NCBI GenBank assembly: GCA_035578905.1 | Contig: JAQJVL010000046.1 | Span: forward strand, 609,510-673,509 | Direction: 5' to 3' | DNA length: 64,000 nt | From: Stictocephala bisonia | Taxonomy: Eukaryota; Arthropoda; Insecta; Hemiptera; Membracidae | Part shown: piece after piece, positions 1-9,168 of the stretch | Position numbering within the stretch: position 1 is the stretch's first letter | Layout: each line of letters opens with the position of its first letter | Made by a program: the position numbers and the translations under genes | The notes under the pieces: model-generated | The model's database searches: none | Told to the model about the DNA's origin: nothing | Seen by the model: the letters and a program-made list of their open reading frames with translations, nothing else

Positions 1-608
1 CCATGCTATCTAGAGGAGAGATTCCGTAACTATACGAAACGACCACTAGGATCGCTAGTGTCGAACAGTTGGCATTTTTATCAAGAGTAAAACTTGGCTA
101 CTGTGTGTTTATGTCTTGCTCATCTGGAGGTTTCAATTTGGTAAATTAGTTAGATCAAATTAATTGCAAAATAACACATAGAAAAGAGAATCTTTCTTGG
201 CTGGATAGGATGTCTTTACTTATCTGCATGCCTGTGATGTGAGTTTATTTGTACATTTTCTTAAACTAACCTAACCTAACCTAACTACCTGGCCCGTATG
301 TTTTTCACATGTCGATTGTTGGCTGTAAATTTTATTTTCGTATTTTATTCTTGAGTTGATATTCGTTGGTAAACGTACACTCACTTTATTACCAAATAAA
401 TGTCTCGTGAGGCAAATCCGGCCGGAGCTGATGTAAATGTTGTATTCGTGACATTTTTACATATCTCCTCCACCCAGCTTTAGGGATTACGGGATTTGTT
501 TAGGTAATTTATCATTCAAATTCAACCCAGAAACGTACTGCAAACTGTTTAAAACTTGAACACAAACTAACTCTGCATCTACATTTCGCAAAACCACAAT
601 TGTTCACT

Positions 609-648
<40 letters not shown>

Positions 649-953
649 CAGAGAAACAAAAACATTTGGATGAAATCACTTGTTACTGTCTTAAAGCAGG
701 TTGTTACATTTTAAATGAATTTTAAGATATTCCACTGGAGGAAAATGAGTATTTCATTAAATGTTCTCCAGTGGGAGTTTAATATATTCAGCTACTTTCA
801 AAATTTCCCGAGGGAAAGCTTACGTAACGGCTAAAAATTCTAAATTAATTAAATTACTTAATAGCTTAAATAATTTTAATGAATTAATTGTTAGAGCCTC
901 TAAAAATTTTATATACATAAAATATTGGTAGCCTTGGGTTGGTTGGCATTTTT
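1..953. other. AT-rich DNA without a recognisable gene
   Basis: No convincing reading frame, splice-bounded exon or tandem array is visible. It holds a short run of CCTAA units at about 268-286, matching the complement of the insect TTAGG telomere motif, and the long T tract listed separately. Confidence 0.6.
610..648. repeat. Poly-T tract of 39 bases
   Basis: An uninterrupted homopolymer of 39 T. It may be the tail of an old minus-strand retroposed element or simple slippage; no recognisable SINE or LINE body adjoins it. Confidence 0.95.
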
Positions 954-1120
954 AATTTTTTGTTTTATTTTATATTTTACTTTGATGACCAGTTCACATG
1001 GGCTTGCAGGACTGTCCGTGAACTTTATTACACGAGTGAAGTACCGACTGTTAGCTCAGTTGGGGATTCGAACCTTGGACATCGCCCTTCGTAGTCCGAA
1101 GACTTAGCCACTGAGCCATA
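954..1120 (-). mobile_element. tRNA-derived SINE, family 1, copy a
   Basis: Read on the minus strand, the element begins with a tRNA-like head: an A box of type TGGCTCAGTGG just inside 1118, and a B box GGTTCGAATCC near 1060-1070. A non-tRNA body with TTCACGGACAGTCCTGCA and CCCATGTGAACTG follows, ending in an A/T-rich tail. The same body and tail occur after the tRNA-like head at 35418-35580, which shows this is a dispersed family and not a lone tRNA pseudogene. Family 1 means this group of at least four related copies within the window. Both polymerase III internal promoter boxes look intact here, although activity cannot be judged from sequence. Confidence 0.8.
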
Positions 1121-1269
1121 TATAATACATTCTGGTTCTTTTGTTTTATAAGCAAATAAATTCAACACCATCTTTCATTTATCTCCAGCCTTTGATGAAT
1201 TAATATTTAATTAACTTTCTTTTATATTATACTAGTGTACGAGTATTTTATCACAATTCATCCAGCTAT

Positions 1270-1515
1270 CAGAGGCTAGGTATAATCATTGATAATATAC
1301 AACTACTGTAGATATCTCATGTAATAGGAATATTTGTGTCAGTATTTTTGTTAATTAGGGAGGTCTGCTAACAGCTGGTCTAAACTTTATTACATTTACA
1401 TGAGATGACACTAGCGCTCCACAACTACACCCCAAAACAGATGATAATATGAGAAACAAAATTTAACATTAAATAAGAAATCTATTTATGGGTATAAAAT
1501 CAATGGTTTAAATCG
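1270..1515 (-). repeat. Dispersed repeat X, copy a (inverted relative to copy b)
   Basis: The reverse complement aligns along its length with 18363-18590. Shared landmarks in order are ACCATTGATTT, a TAGATTT block, TGTGGAGCGCTAGTGT, CATGTAAATGTAAT, ACCAGCTG, and ACTGACACAAATA followed by TCCTA. There is no coding potential. Terminal structure is unclear, so class (MITE, SINE or LINE fragment) cannot be assigned. Confidence 0.75.
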
Positions 1516-1914
1516 TAAAAAATAACAGATATAAACATATTCTGATATTTATAAGTAAACTTTTAACAGTTTGTTGTACATATTTTGGACCAAAAGTATG
1601 AATTATGTATGTTATACGTTGTCGTATTTTCATACATAGTTCATCTATAAAGAGAACTCAGAAACTTTATAAAACCTTGTATAAAGTCATTAAACAGGCA
1701 GTTTATGATGTAATTTTGTAATAATGAAAGTATATTTGGGTTATGTTTATAGACTAAAAATTTACAATGTAGTCTTAGATGTTACAAAGCAGGTTTTTGT
1801 ATTTTGTTGCGGGCCCATTGTTCAAAATTAATTTCTCACATGTATCTCCTAAGTCGTAATGGATTATGAGAGTAATGGCAAAATTTACACTTGATTAATG
1901 AGACTATGTTACGC

Positions 1915-2160
1915 TATGCTAGTATATACTATCAGCCAGCGAAGTAGCGGCTAATAAGTAGCCAATGTGACAGAGTGAGTCGTAACTACCAACAGTAGCA
2001 CGCAGGTAAATTTTCATTAGCTTGAAGTGAAAACATGCCCAACTTTCCGTGCTACTAATACGCGCTACTGTCACGTGACCAACTAGCCGCTAGCAACTAG
2101 CGCCCTCTCACCCAGTGTGATAGCGTTTACTAGCGTACTAGAAGCTAGTTGTACTACGTG
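1915..2160. repeat. Imperfect fold-back region rich in TAGC/GCTA motifs
   Basis: A locally GC-richer stretch with repeated GCTAGT/ACTAGC words. An arm near 1935-2005 (AGCGGCTAATAAGTAGCC, GTGACAG) partly complements one near 2065-2105 (CTGTCACGTGACC, TAGCCGCTAG). It contains the palindromic E-box GTCACGTGAC at 2070-2079. It may be an old DNA-transposon derivative; ends and target duplication are not defined. Confidence 0.4.
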
Positions 2161-2980
2161 CTCTTTGTTTTCACGTTGAGTTTTTTCTGTGTTATACAAT
2201 AAATGAGTTATCCTTAATGGACCTATATGTTGGATGTTTATTACGCGTGCATGAAAAAAATTCATTAACAGTCATGAGAAGAATGATCATTGCAGATAAG
2301 TGACTTTTGCCAGCGTTAATGCGCTAACAATCCCCTTCACTTAGGTAGGTAGTAACAATTATTATTTTAAAGGGCTTTTCCAACTGGTTGAAATGCCTTC
2401 AAGCCATATATTATGTAAAAAGGTTATAATTCTGATTAATTTGGTAGAATAGATTCTAATCACAAGATTTTTTAAAATTTAATACATATTGGGGCCTTTC
2501 ATAAATAGAACATTTTAGACTCATACCTTCCATTAGTGTGGTATTTACGTGTAAAATGATTGTGAGTCTGGAACGAACTAAATAAATCTTCGTATGACAT
2601 GGAGAAATATCCAGCAACTCGACTCGTACACACTGGAACTATTCCTTGTAGCGCAAATTGCCTTATGTACGTGCTCTAAATCCTAACAACCAACCAACCA
2701 ACCATCCAATCTACGAAATTTATACGACAACCAAGACCATACCAATCTGTATTTGGGGCTCATTATAAAACTTTAACAATTTAATAATAACTCACCAATT
2801 CAAAACTTATATCAACTTCAAACAAACCGTTATAAGTAGTAGGGGCCTAGTGCTATATTAGAGGAGGAAGACAAGTGTTTTTTAATTATTTGAAATTGCC
2901 GTAATATTTTATTTTATTAGAACATAAATATGAATTAATTGTTCAAGAGGTGTTGAAAAATAATCTCAATATATATAATC
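2161..2980. other. AT-rich DNA without a recognisable gene
   Basis: No coding, RNA or tandem signal beyond a short CCAA run near 2690-2704. Confidence 0.6.
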
Positions 2981-2992
2981 AAAGAACGATGG

Positions 2993-3121
2993 ACTCGTTC
3001 ATCACGAAATCACCCGAACCACTGAACAAACTTTGATGAAATTTGGAGAGAACGATGAACTCACTCATCCCGAAATCACCCGAATCACTGAACAAATTTT
3101 GATGACATTTGGAGTGAACTC
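2993..3121 (+). repeat. 69-bp unit in two tandem copies, retroelement-like
   Basis: Two adjacent copies share GAACGATG, ACTC.TTCAT, CGAAATCACCCGAA, CACTGAACAAA and TTTTGATGA.ATTTGGAG. The phrase of type ACTGAACCGATTTTGATGAAATTTGG is common in arthropod retroelement sequence, so this may be a non-LTR retrotransposon remnant that has duplicated. The class assignment is inference. Confidence 0.65.
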
Positions 3122-4200
3122 CTATTAGGAAAAAGGATTGGCATTAGTTTAATAATTTATTCGAAACGCTGATACAAAAAACATAAACATGACACAAAAT
3201 CTTGGATAATTTGGTTTTCGTTGTGAAATGTTTAAGGTAATTTCTACTAACTATACTAACATGATTTCACTGCTTTGCATCCCCTTAAAGTAGACTTACA
3301 GGGTTTTTTAGAGTACAACATTTATCTAGGAGAACGGCAGCAGGCTGAAATTTTATATTATTGTGATGGTTTAGAGAGTACCACGGAGGAAAGGTAAGTA
3401 AGCGTAGAGAACGACCCCAAAGCGAGTACAGGACTGTCAGATAGTAGGACCTATAAATAAGCGAAGTAATGGACAAATAATTTGTAAATATTTATTATAC
3501 ATGGCACATGTAAATATAAATTTAAATGCTAAAAAGGTATGACGAGTGGATAGGCTTCATAGTTTTCATTTATTATTTACCGACAGTTAGTTATATTATG
3601 CTTGATATTATTAAAAACATTAAAAGTGTGGTTAATAAAAAAAGCACCATCCAATTATAGAGCTGTGATGCATCCTCAGTTTTATCTCTGAGACTGAGCT
3701 AAAGTTCTAAAATATAACGTGTCCTTTTTTCTATGTATATTTGTATCATAAAGAAGTTTTTCAAGATTTTGTTAAAGTGTGTACTTTGTAGCCCTAACCT
3801 CACCAATTGCTACAATTTTGTTTTGTATCAATAGACATTTTTCATTTCCTTTCACCCTTCACTAGCGTACTTCGTTTAGGTCTTCCCAACACCCACACAC
3901 CCACCCATACACGTACAGTAAACATTGTGTTCAATTTATCAACACAAGACAGGTAACATTGCCATTTATCACAACCATTTATAAATGGCACATTGACCGG
4001 TTGCTATAGGGAAACAAGGATTTCTTTCTTAAAATTTGTAGCAGTATATCATTTGACACAACCATTTCAATAAAATCCGAGTTGGATGTTCAATAAATAA
4101 TTGTAATGTTAGGTTGGAAACTTGGAGTAAGCGTGATTAATTGGTTACATCGAATAGTCGTGAACGTTTTATTATTAGAATAAAATCTGGTCTCTTTAAA
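3122..4200. other. AT-rich DNA without a recognisable gene
   Basis: Short frames occur but lack splice context and codon character. Nothing else is supported. Confidence 0.6.
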
Positions 4201-4202
4201 TA

Positions 4203-4497
4203 TCTCACGGTTTCCCTAATTGTCCCACAGTCTCCCTAATTGTCCCACGGTCGCCCTAATTGTCCCACGGTCTCCCTAATTGTCCCACGGTCTCCCTAAT
4301 TGTCCCACGGTCTCCCTAATTGTCTCACGGTCTCCCTAATTGTCCCACGGTCTCCCTAATTGTCCCACGGTCTCCCTAATTGTCCCACGGTCTCCCTAAT
4401 TGTCCCACGGTCTCCCTAATTGTCTCACGGTCTCCCTAATTGTCTCACGGTCTCCCTAATTGTCCCACGGTCTCCCTAATTGCCCTAAGATCTCCCT
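4203..4497. repeat. 20-bp minisatellite, about 14-15 copies
   Basis: The consensus unit is TCTCCCTAATTGTCCCACGG. Units are nearly identical, differing mainly at CCC/CTC and at the two edges, where the first unit reads TTTCCC and the last decays to TGCCCTAAGA. Phase is exact, three units per 60 bases. The unit contains CCTAA. Confidence 0.97.
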
Positions 4498-4551
4498 AAA
4501 CTGAGCCTGTTGAGTTCATTAGTATGCGTGCTTTTCTTATTAATTTTAAGG

Positions 4552-4742
4552 AGGCTTTGGTTAAGCGGGCTCAGATATCAGGACTTTGACCCTGAATGGC
4601 GTGTGTTCGGATCATGCCCTGGACTCGAAGTATTTCTTACTCTGTGTGAATTAATTCTTCACAAAGATTTGTAGTCCATAGTAAACAGGGAGAATAAGGT
4701 TAACAAAGAGTTCAAGCTCACCTTAAAAAAAAAAAAATAAAT
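4552..4742 (+). mobile_element. tRNA-derived SINE, family 2, divergent copy
   Basis: A degraded tRNA-like head (GGTTAAGCGGGCTCAGATATCAGGACTT, then a decayed B box near GTGTTCGGATCATGCC) is followed by a body ending in GGGAGAATAAGGTTAA and an A-rich tail at 4727-4741. The layout and the words TCAGGACTT, TAGTC and AAGGTTAA match the better copies at 8211 and 55783. It is clearly older than those two. Confidence 0.6.
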
Positions 4743-5949
4743 GGACTTTGTCCATAAGGAATATTTTTGTCATACATGATAAGCGGATAATTTCTTCCTA
4801 CTACGAAGCACTGATCTTTTACTCGCACTTACTAAACCACGCGCTGCAGAAATGTTGGCCAGATCCCAATCACAATTTACGGCCTTTTACCAGGTATATA
4901 GAGGATATTTTCGTCTAGTTATTCTCGAAAGAGTTACTTGGTGGTAACTACTAGTGAGGTCACTGACAAGTGCAGCGCAACACTATTAAAAACGAATACT
5001 AAGATCGTAAAAACCTGGCCGTCTACCGCTATTTATGTGATATATAAAAGGAAGTTATAGCCATGTTTATTTATCCACTGAGTATTTTGGTTAGCTGTTT
5101 AACAGAGCTATTGACTAGCGCAGTGCACGGCTATCAATAGGTCGGTACTGAGTCGTGCTGCATTTACCTTGCTGGCAACATCTCAACTTCCACTTTTACG
5201 TTAATTTCACCCACAATAAACCATAGTTGCTTTTAGAGTCGCACTTAACAATGGCTTCATAACCAAGCAAAAAGTACAAATATTTAGCTGTTCGTTCATA
5301 GAACATTAGCTTATGTCAACGGATTAATTTTAATAATGAAACGGCTTTAAGGAACTAATAATCCGAATGTAATTAATTTACATTTATGGAATTTTTAGGG
5401 TGGGCGCAACCTTTTTTTTTAACAAAGCCACATAAAAAACTGTCACATAAATATACTGATTTAAATCGAAATAAAATCATAGCACCTTTGAAGATTGAAG
5501 ACTCTCAGGATTTTAAATTAACTACTTATCTACATTCAAAGTACGAGAGGTTAAGTTTGTGACTGTATTTAGTATCTATTCACATATACACAAAATTCAC
5601 ATATTTTCGTAGGTCTACTCTATTGTTCTTTTTAAAAAAAACGTAAGAAGTATATTGAAACCAATTATTACTTATTCTTTTTATAGGAATGAAAGAAATC
5701 TACTTGTTGTTAGTCTAAGAATAACTTGTAGAAGATGTATTCGTAGTGCTAACGCACGCTCCACGAGAATAGAACTCGAAGAAAGTAAATTCCGCAGAAA
5801 ATTGACTGCAACTGCTGTCTTCCAGAACCTGATGATACACAACGTTTAAAAACTAATCCACATAACTAGTCTGCTACCTCAAAAGGGGTATTGCATCTAG
5901 GCTGTAAGTTTGGGAAATAGTCTATGGCATTTTAAGTAGGCTATATCAA
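4743..5949. other. AT-rich DNA without a recognisable gene
   Basis: A 64-codon frame at 5655-5849 has no recognisable motif, signal peptide or exon borders and is treated as chance. Nothing else is supported. Confidence 0.55.
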
Positions 5950-5957
5950 TACCACTG

Positions 5958-6262
5958 TACCTGAATAGTTGGGAGATGAGTTAATACCACTGTACGTGTA
6001 TGGGTGGGCGTGTAGGTCACCACCACTGTTCCCACCCACCCTCATATACACGTACAATGGTATAATATATACACGTACTGTGGTATTGACCTAACAATCA
6101 TCCCATACACGATAAGTAGTATTAGCCCACCCACCCGCCTTAACACGTACAGTGGTACCGACCCAACTATCATCCCATAAACGTAGAGTGGTATTAGCCC
6201 ACCCACCAATCTAGTTATTCTCTTAGTGGGGGTACAGTGGTATTGACCCACCCACTCAGACG
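5958..6262. repeat. GTACAGTGGT minisatellite family, locus 1 (degenerate, with inverted junction)
   Basis: Units of about 27-28 bp resemble CCCACCCATACACGTACAGTGGTATTGA. The left part (about 5985-6012) runs as the reverse complement, ACCACTGTACGTGTATGGGTGGGCG. From about 6031 the units run forward, which creates a fold-back junction. Units have decayed, with some reading CCCATAAACGTAGAGTGGTATTAG. The same unit recurs near 6.5, 31.7, 37.8 and 57.0 kb. Confidence 0.9.
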
Positions 6263-6515
6263 CACAGTGGTAGAAAACCAGATGAGATAAAAAAAACCTG
6301 GCTCTTCCAAACCGTATAGCCTAAATACCCTTGTGGTGTATACACACTGGTGGAAAAGGGAATATGGCTGGAGGGTAAAAGTTTGTACTTTTCTGACACC
6401 ATTTGTCTCATCAGGCACATATAGGCAGCAAATTACAACCATTGTAGTTCAGTGAATCTATTAAATTTTTACGTGGAGAGTAGGACAATGAACTGAACTA
6501 GGAATGTAATTGTTC

Positions 6516-6972
6516 ACCCATACACGTACAGTGGTGATGCCTCACACATACAGGTACAGTGGTGATGCCTCACACATACAGGAACAGTGGTAATAGCCTA
6601 CCCACTCATGTACGGTGGTGGTGACCCACACATACAGGTACAGTGGTGATGCCTCACACATACAGGTACAGTGGTGATGACCCACCCACACAGGTACAGT
6701 GGTGATGACCCACCCACACAGGTACAGTGGTGATGACCCACCCACACAGGTACAGTGGTGATGCCTCACACATACAGGTACAGTGGTGATGACCCACCCA
6801 CACAGGTACAGTGGTGATGACCCACCCACATAGGTACTATGGTGGTACCTCACACATACAGGTACAGTGGTGATGACCCACCCATACAGGTACAGTGGTA
6901 ATGGCCCACCCATATAGGTACAGTGGTGATGACCCACCCATACAGGTACAGTGGTGATCACCCACCCACCCA
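6516..6972. repeat. GTACAGTGGT minisatellite family, locus 2 (about 17 copies)
   Basis: The unit is close to CCCACCCACACAGGTACAGTGGTGATGA, 27 bp, varying with CTCACACATACAGG. The length is a multiple of three and lacks stops in several frames, so a 143-codon minus frame spans it; that frame shows no protein features beyond the repeat. This locus is cleaner than locus 1, about 250 bp to its left. Confidence 0.95.
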
Positions 6973-7124
6973 CTCACTCATTCCCGAACAATGGACTAGC
7001 ATATACTGGTACAATAACCTACGATGCATTCTACGATATACTAAATAGTAGCAAAACTTTCTATCTATTGAAAACTTTATATATAGTTAATATAATATAA
7101 GTACATTTACTTCAGTTAACCATT

Positions 7125-7370
7125 GGCCTTGACTGGAGGATTCTGAGTTATCGCAAAATAATGGCGTAAAGCAACATTGAGCGTGACTGTCCCTTGGATG
7201 GGTGCCCGTTTGAGTGATCCTGTTCTTGCACGCAGCCCACCTGCTCGGTCCCTGGTGGTTCGGAAGTCACCCTTAAGCCGTTGGTCCCCAGGTTGTGTTA
7301 GAGAGGGCTTCTTAGTCCTAACTTTACCTGGTAAAATAAGACGAACTTTAACTTTTATTTAACTTTAACC
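7125..7370 (+). mobile_element. 5S-rRNA-derived SINE-like element, copy a
   Basis: The 5' part is a diverged 5S rRNA sequence. It has AAAGCAACATTGAGCG, corresponding to the 5S box A region (AAGCAACATCGGGCG), then TTGGATGGGTGCCCGTTTG, corresponding to box C (TTGGATGGGTGACCGCCTGG), at the right spacing and preceded by GGCCTTGACTGG. An unrelated body follows, including CTTGCACGCAGCCCACCTGC, TTAAGCCGTTGGTCC, GTTAGAGAGGGCTTCTTAG and ACCTGGTAAAATAAGACGA. The same head-plus-body composite occurs inverted at 29661-29900, so it is a mobile family and not a 5S gene. Box A and box C are retained, so type 1 polymerase III promoter function is possible. Confidence 0.8.
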
Positions 7371-7450
7371 CTTGGCGGTTATTTACCAAGTATAAAGTAT
7401 ACCGTATAAGTATGAAAGTATACCGTACTTTCATGGACGGAAGTATTTGA

Positions 7451-7621
7451 AATAATGTCAAAGTGGCTCTTTCCAACGCATTGACAGACTGGGACCGGCC
7501 TGTGACTAGCTCATTGGGTACATTGGACGTTCATTTCAGTGAGTCTATTGATGAACAAACTGCTGCATCTGGAATCTGGCCAATAACCACTGCAGCTGAT
7601 GTCCAATATGATCATTTCTAA
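7451..7621 (+). pseudogene. Unassigned coding-like fragment without a start codon
   Basis: A 56-codon open stretch follows a TGA at 7448 and ends at TAA 7619-7621. It is less AT-rich than its surroundings and its residue mix is protein-like, with segments such as LSNALTDWDRPVTSS and SESIDEQTAASGIWP. No initiating methionine lies in frame and no strong splice acceptor is seen, though GTTCATTTCAG lies inside it. It follows a SINE-like element. It may be a fragment of a transposon protein or an exon relic, or chance. I do not recognise a family. Confidence 0.3.
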
Positions 7622-8210
7622 TATGGAATTGGATCAATTATTTTTTTGTCTTTCGTGCGTACAGTTAGAACCTTGGAATGAAATAGGTTACTAAGGAGGG
7701 TTTTACGTAAGTTTGTTATTGTTTATTTTTTATCTATATAAATATTTCTAAATCAAACTTCTGTATGTTTGTGTTAATAAAACTGGAAAGGTAGTGAATT
7801 CAGTTGACATTTTTACACAACATTGAATTTAAATACGATAGTATTTTTATATATTATTTTTCCTAAAATTGTAAACGAATCAGGGCATTTCAATTATTTC
7901 CCGACTTATCAGTGTTGAAAAAAATCCTGTTGTGACCAGCTGATATATGTCAATATCCTGTAAGTTTATTGCTGTGACTAGACGATCGTTTATTTAAACA
8001 ACTGTAGGCTACGTTATTTAAAATAAAAAAGTAAACAATCGATTTTATTTTTCTAACAACAAAAGTAAAACATATCAGACTATGCCACAGAAAATCATGG
8101 CTGGGTTTAGCTAGTTTTGTATAAACTATTATCATGAAAGGACCTTCTTTAGCAACTCGTATAAAAATACATTGATGTCCATGTGGTGTCCATCACGAAG
8201 TTATGTCAAT
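7622..8210. other. AT-rich DNA without a recognisable gene
   Basis: No supported feature is seen between the coding-like fragment and the next SINE. Confidence 0.6.
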
Positions 8211-8450
8211 AGAGCCAGTGGCCGAGCGGTCTAGGCGTCAGGACTTAGCACCAAAGTTAAAGATGGCGCACGTTCAAATCCCAGCCTAACTGTTAGTATT
8301 TATTAGTAATATTCACCTTGTACTGTATTGTATTGGTCTCCACATTTACTCTGTCTGATAAGTTCCCCGCACAGATCAATAGTCTGTGGGGAATAATGGG
8401 TACAGTAAGGTTAAAGAGGAGATCTGCTTTTCCTTATACAAAATAATAAT
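8211..8450 (+). mobile_element. tRNA-derived SINE, family 2, copy b
   Basis: The head resembles a class II tRNA (Ser/Leu type) with A box TGGCCGAGCGG at 8219-8229 and a slightly altered B box ACGTTCAAATCCC near 8270-8282. The body contains AGTATT, ATTCACCTTGTACTGTA, CTGATAAGTTCCCCGCACAG, ATCAATAGTCTGTGGGGAAT and AAGGTTAAAGAGGAGATC, then an AAATAATAATAAT tail. The body is shared with 55783-56018, which establishes the family. Confidence 0.8.
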
Positions 8451-8635
8451 AATTTATTATTATTAATATTATTTTACAATGAATTAAAATAATATAAAAT
8501 AGTTATTTAAATCCTATCGTAATGTAAAATATAATTGTTAATGCTTCAAGGAGGATGACATACAAATGGAAGAGAAAGTATTTCAATTATTGGTGACTCG
8601 TGAAAGATAAGGAAGTCCGGAGGTTCCCCGGGGAT

Positions 8636-9168
8636 TACGCTACCACTTCCCCTCGTCCTCGCTCCCACTGATGTTTCCCTCTCAACCATTTCCCTTGTCC
8701 TCGCTCCCACTGATGTTTCCCTCTCAACCATTTCCCTCGTCCTCGCTCCCACTGATGTTTCCCTCTCAACCATTTCCCTCGTCCTCGCTCCCACTGATGT
8801 TTCCCTCTTAACCATTTCCCTCGTCCTCGCTCCCACTGATGTTTCCCTCTCAACCATTTCCCTCGTCCTCGCTCCCACTGATGTTTCCCTCTCAACCATT
8901 TCCCTCGTCCTCGCTCCCACTAATGTTTCCCTCTCAACCATTTCCCTCGTCCTCGCTCCCACTAATGTTTCCCTCTCAACAATTTCCCTCGTCCTCGCTC
9001 CCACTGATGTTTGCCTCTCAACCACTTCCCTCGTCCTCGCTCCCACTGATGTTTGCCTCTCAACCACTTCCCTCGTCCTCGCTCCCACTGATGTTTGCCT
9101 CTCAACCACTTCCCTCGTCCTCATTCCCAATGATGTTTCCCTCTCAACCACTTCCCCTTTCCACGCAC
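8636..9168. repeat. 42-bp minisatellite, about 12-13 copies
   Basis: The consensus begins CCTCGCTCCCACTGATGTTT and continues CCCTCTCAACCATTTCCCTCGT. At 42 bp it is divisible by three and largely stop-free, so frames of 212 codons (minus, 14-residue period with VGARTREMVERE) and 111 codons (plus) appear. Variants are ordered: CCATTTCCCTCGT units lie left, and CCACTTCCCTCGT with TTTGCC units lie right, consistent with local homogenisation. Coding is unlikely, because several overlapping frames are equally open. Confidence 0.95.

Noticed and set aside
4203..4497. CRISPR array
   Set aside because: The repeats are directly adjacent 20-bp units without unique spacers, and the DNA is eukaryotic.
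7125..7230. 5S rRNA gene
   Set aside because: Only parts resembling the internal promoter are conserved, and the downstream body is shared with the inverted copy at 29661-29900. It is a SINE-like element or pseudogene, not a functional 5S gene.
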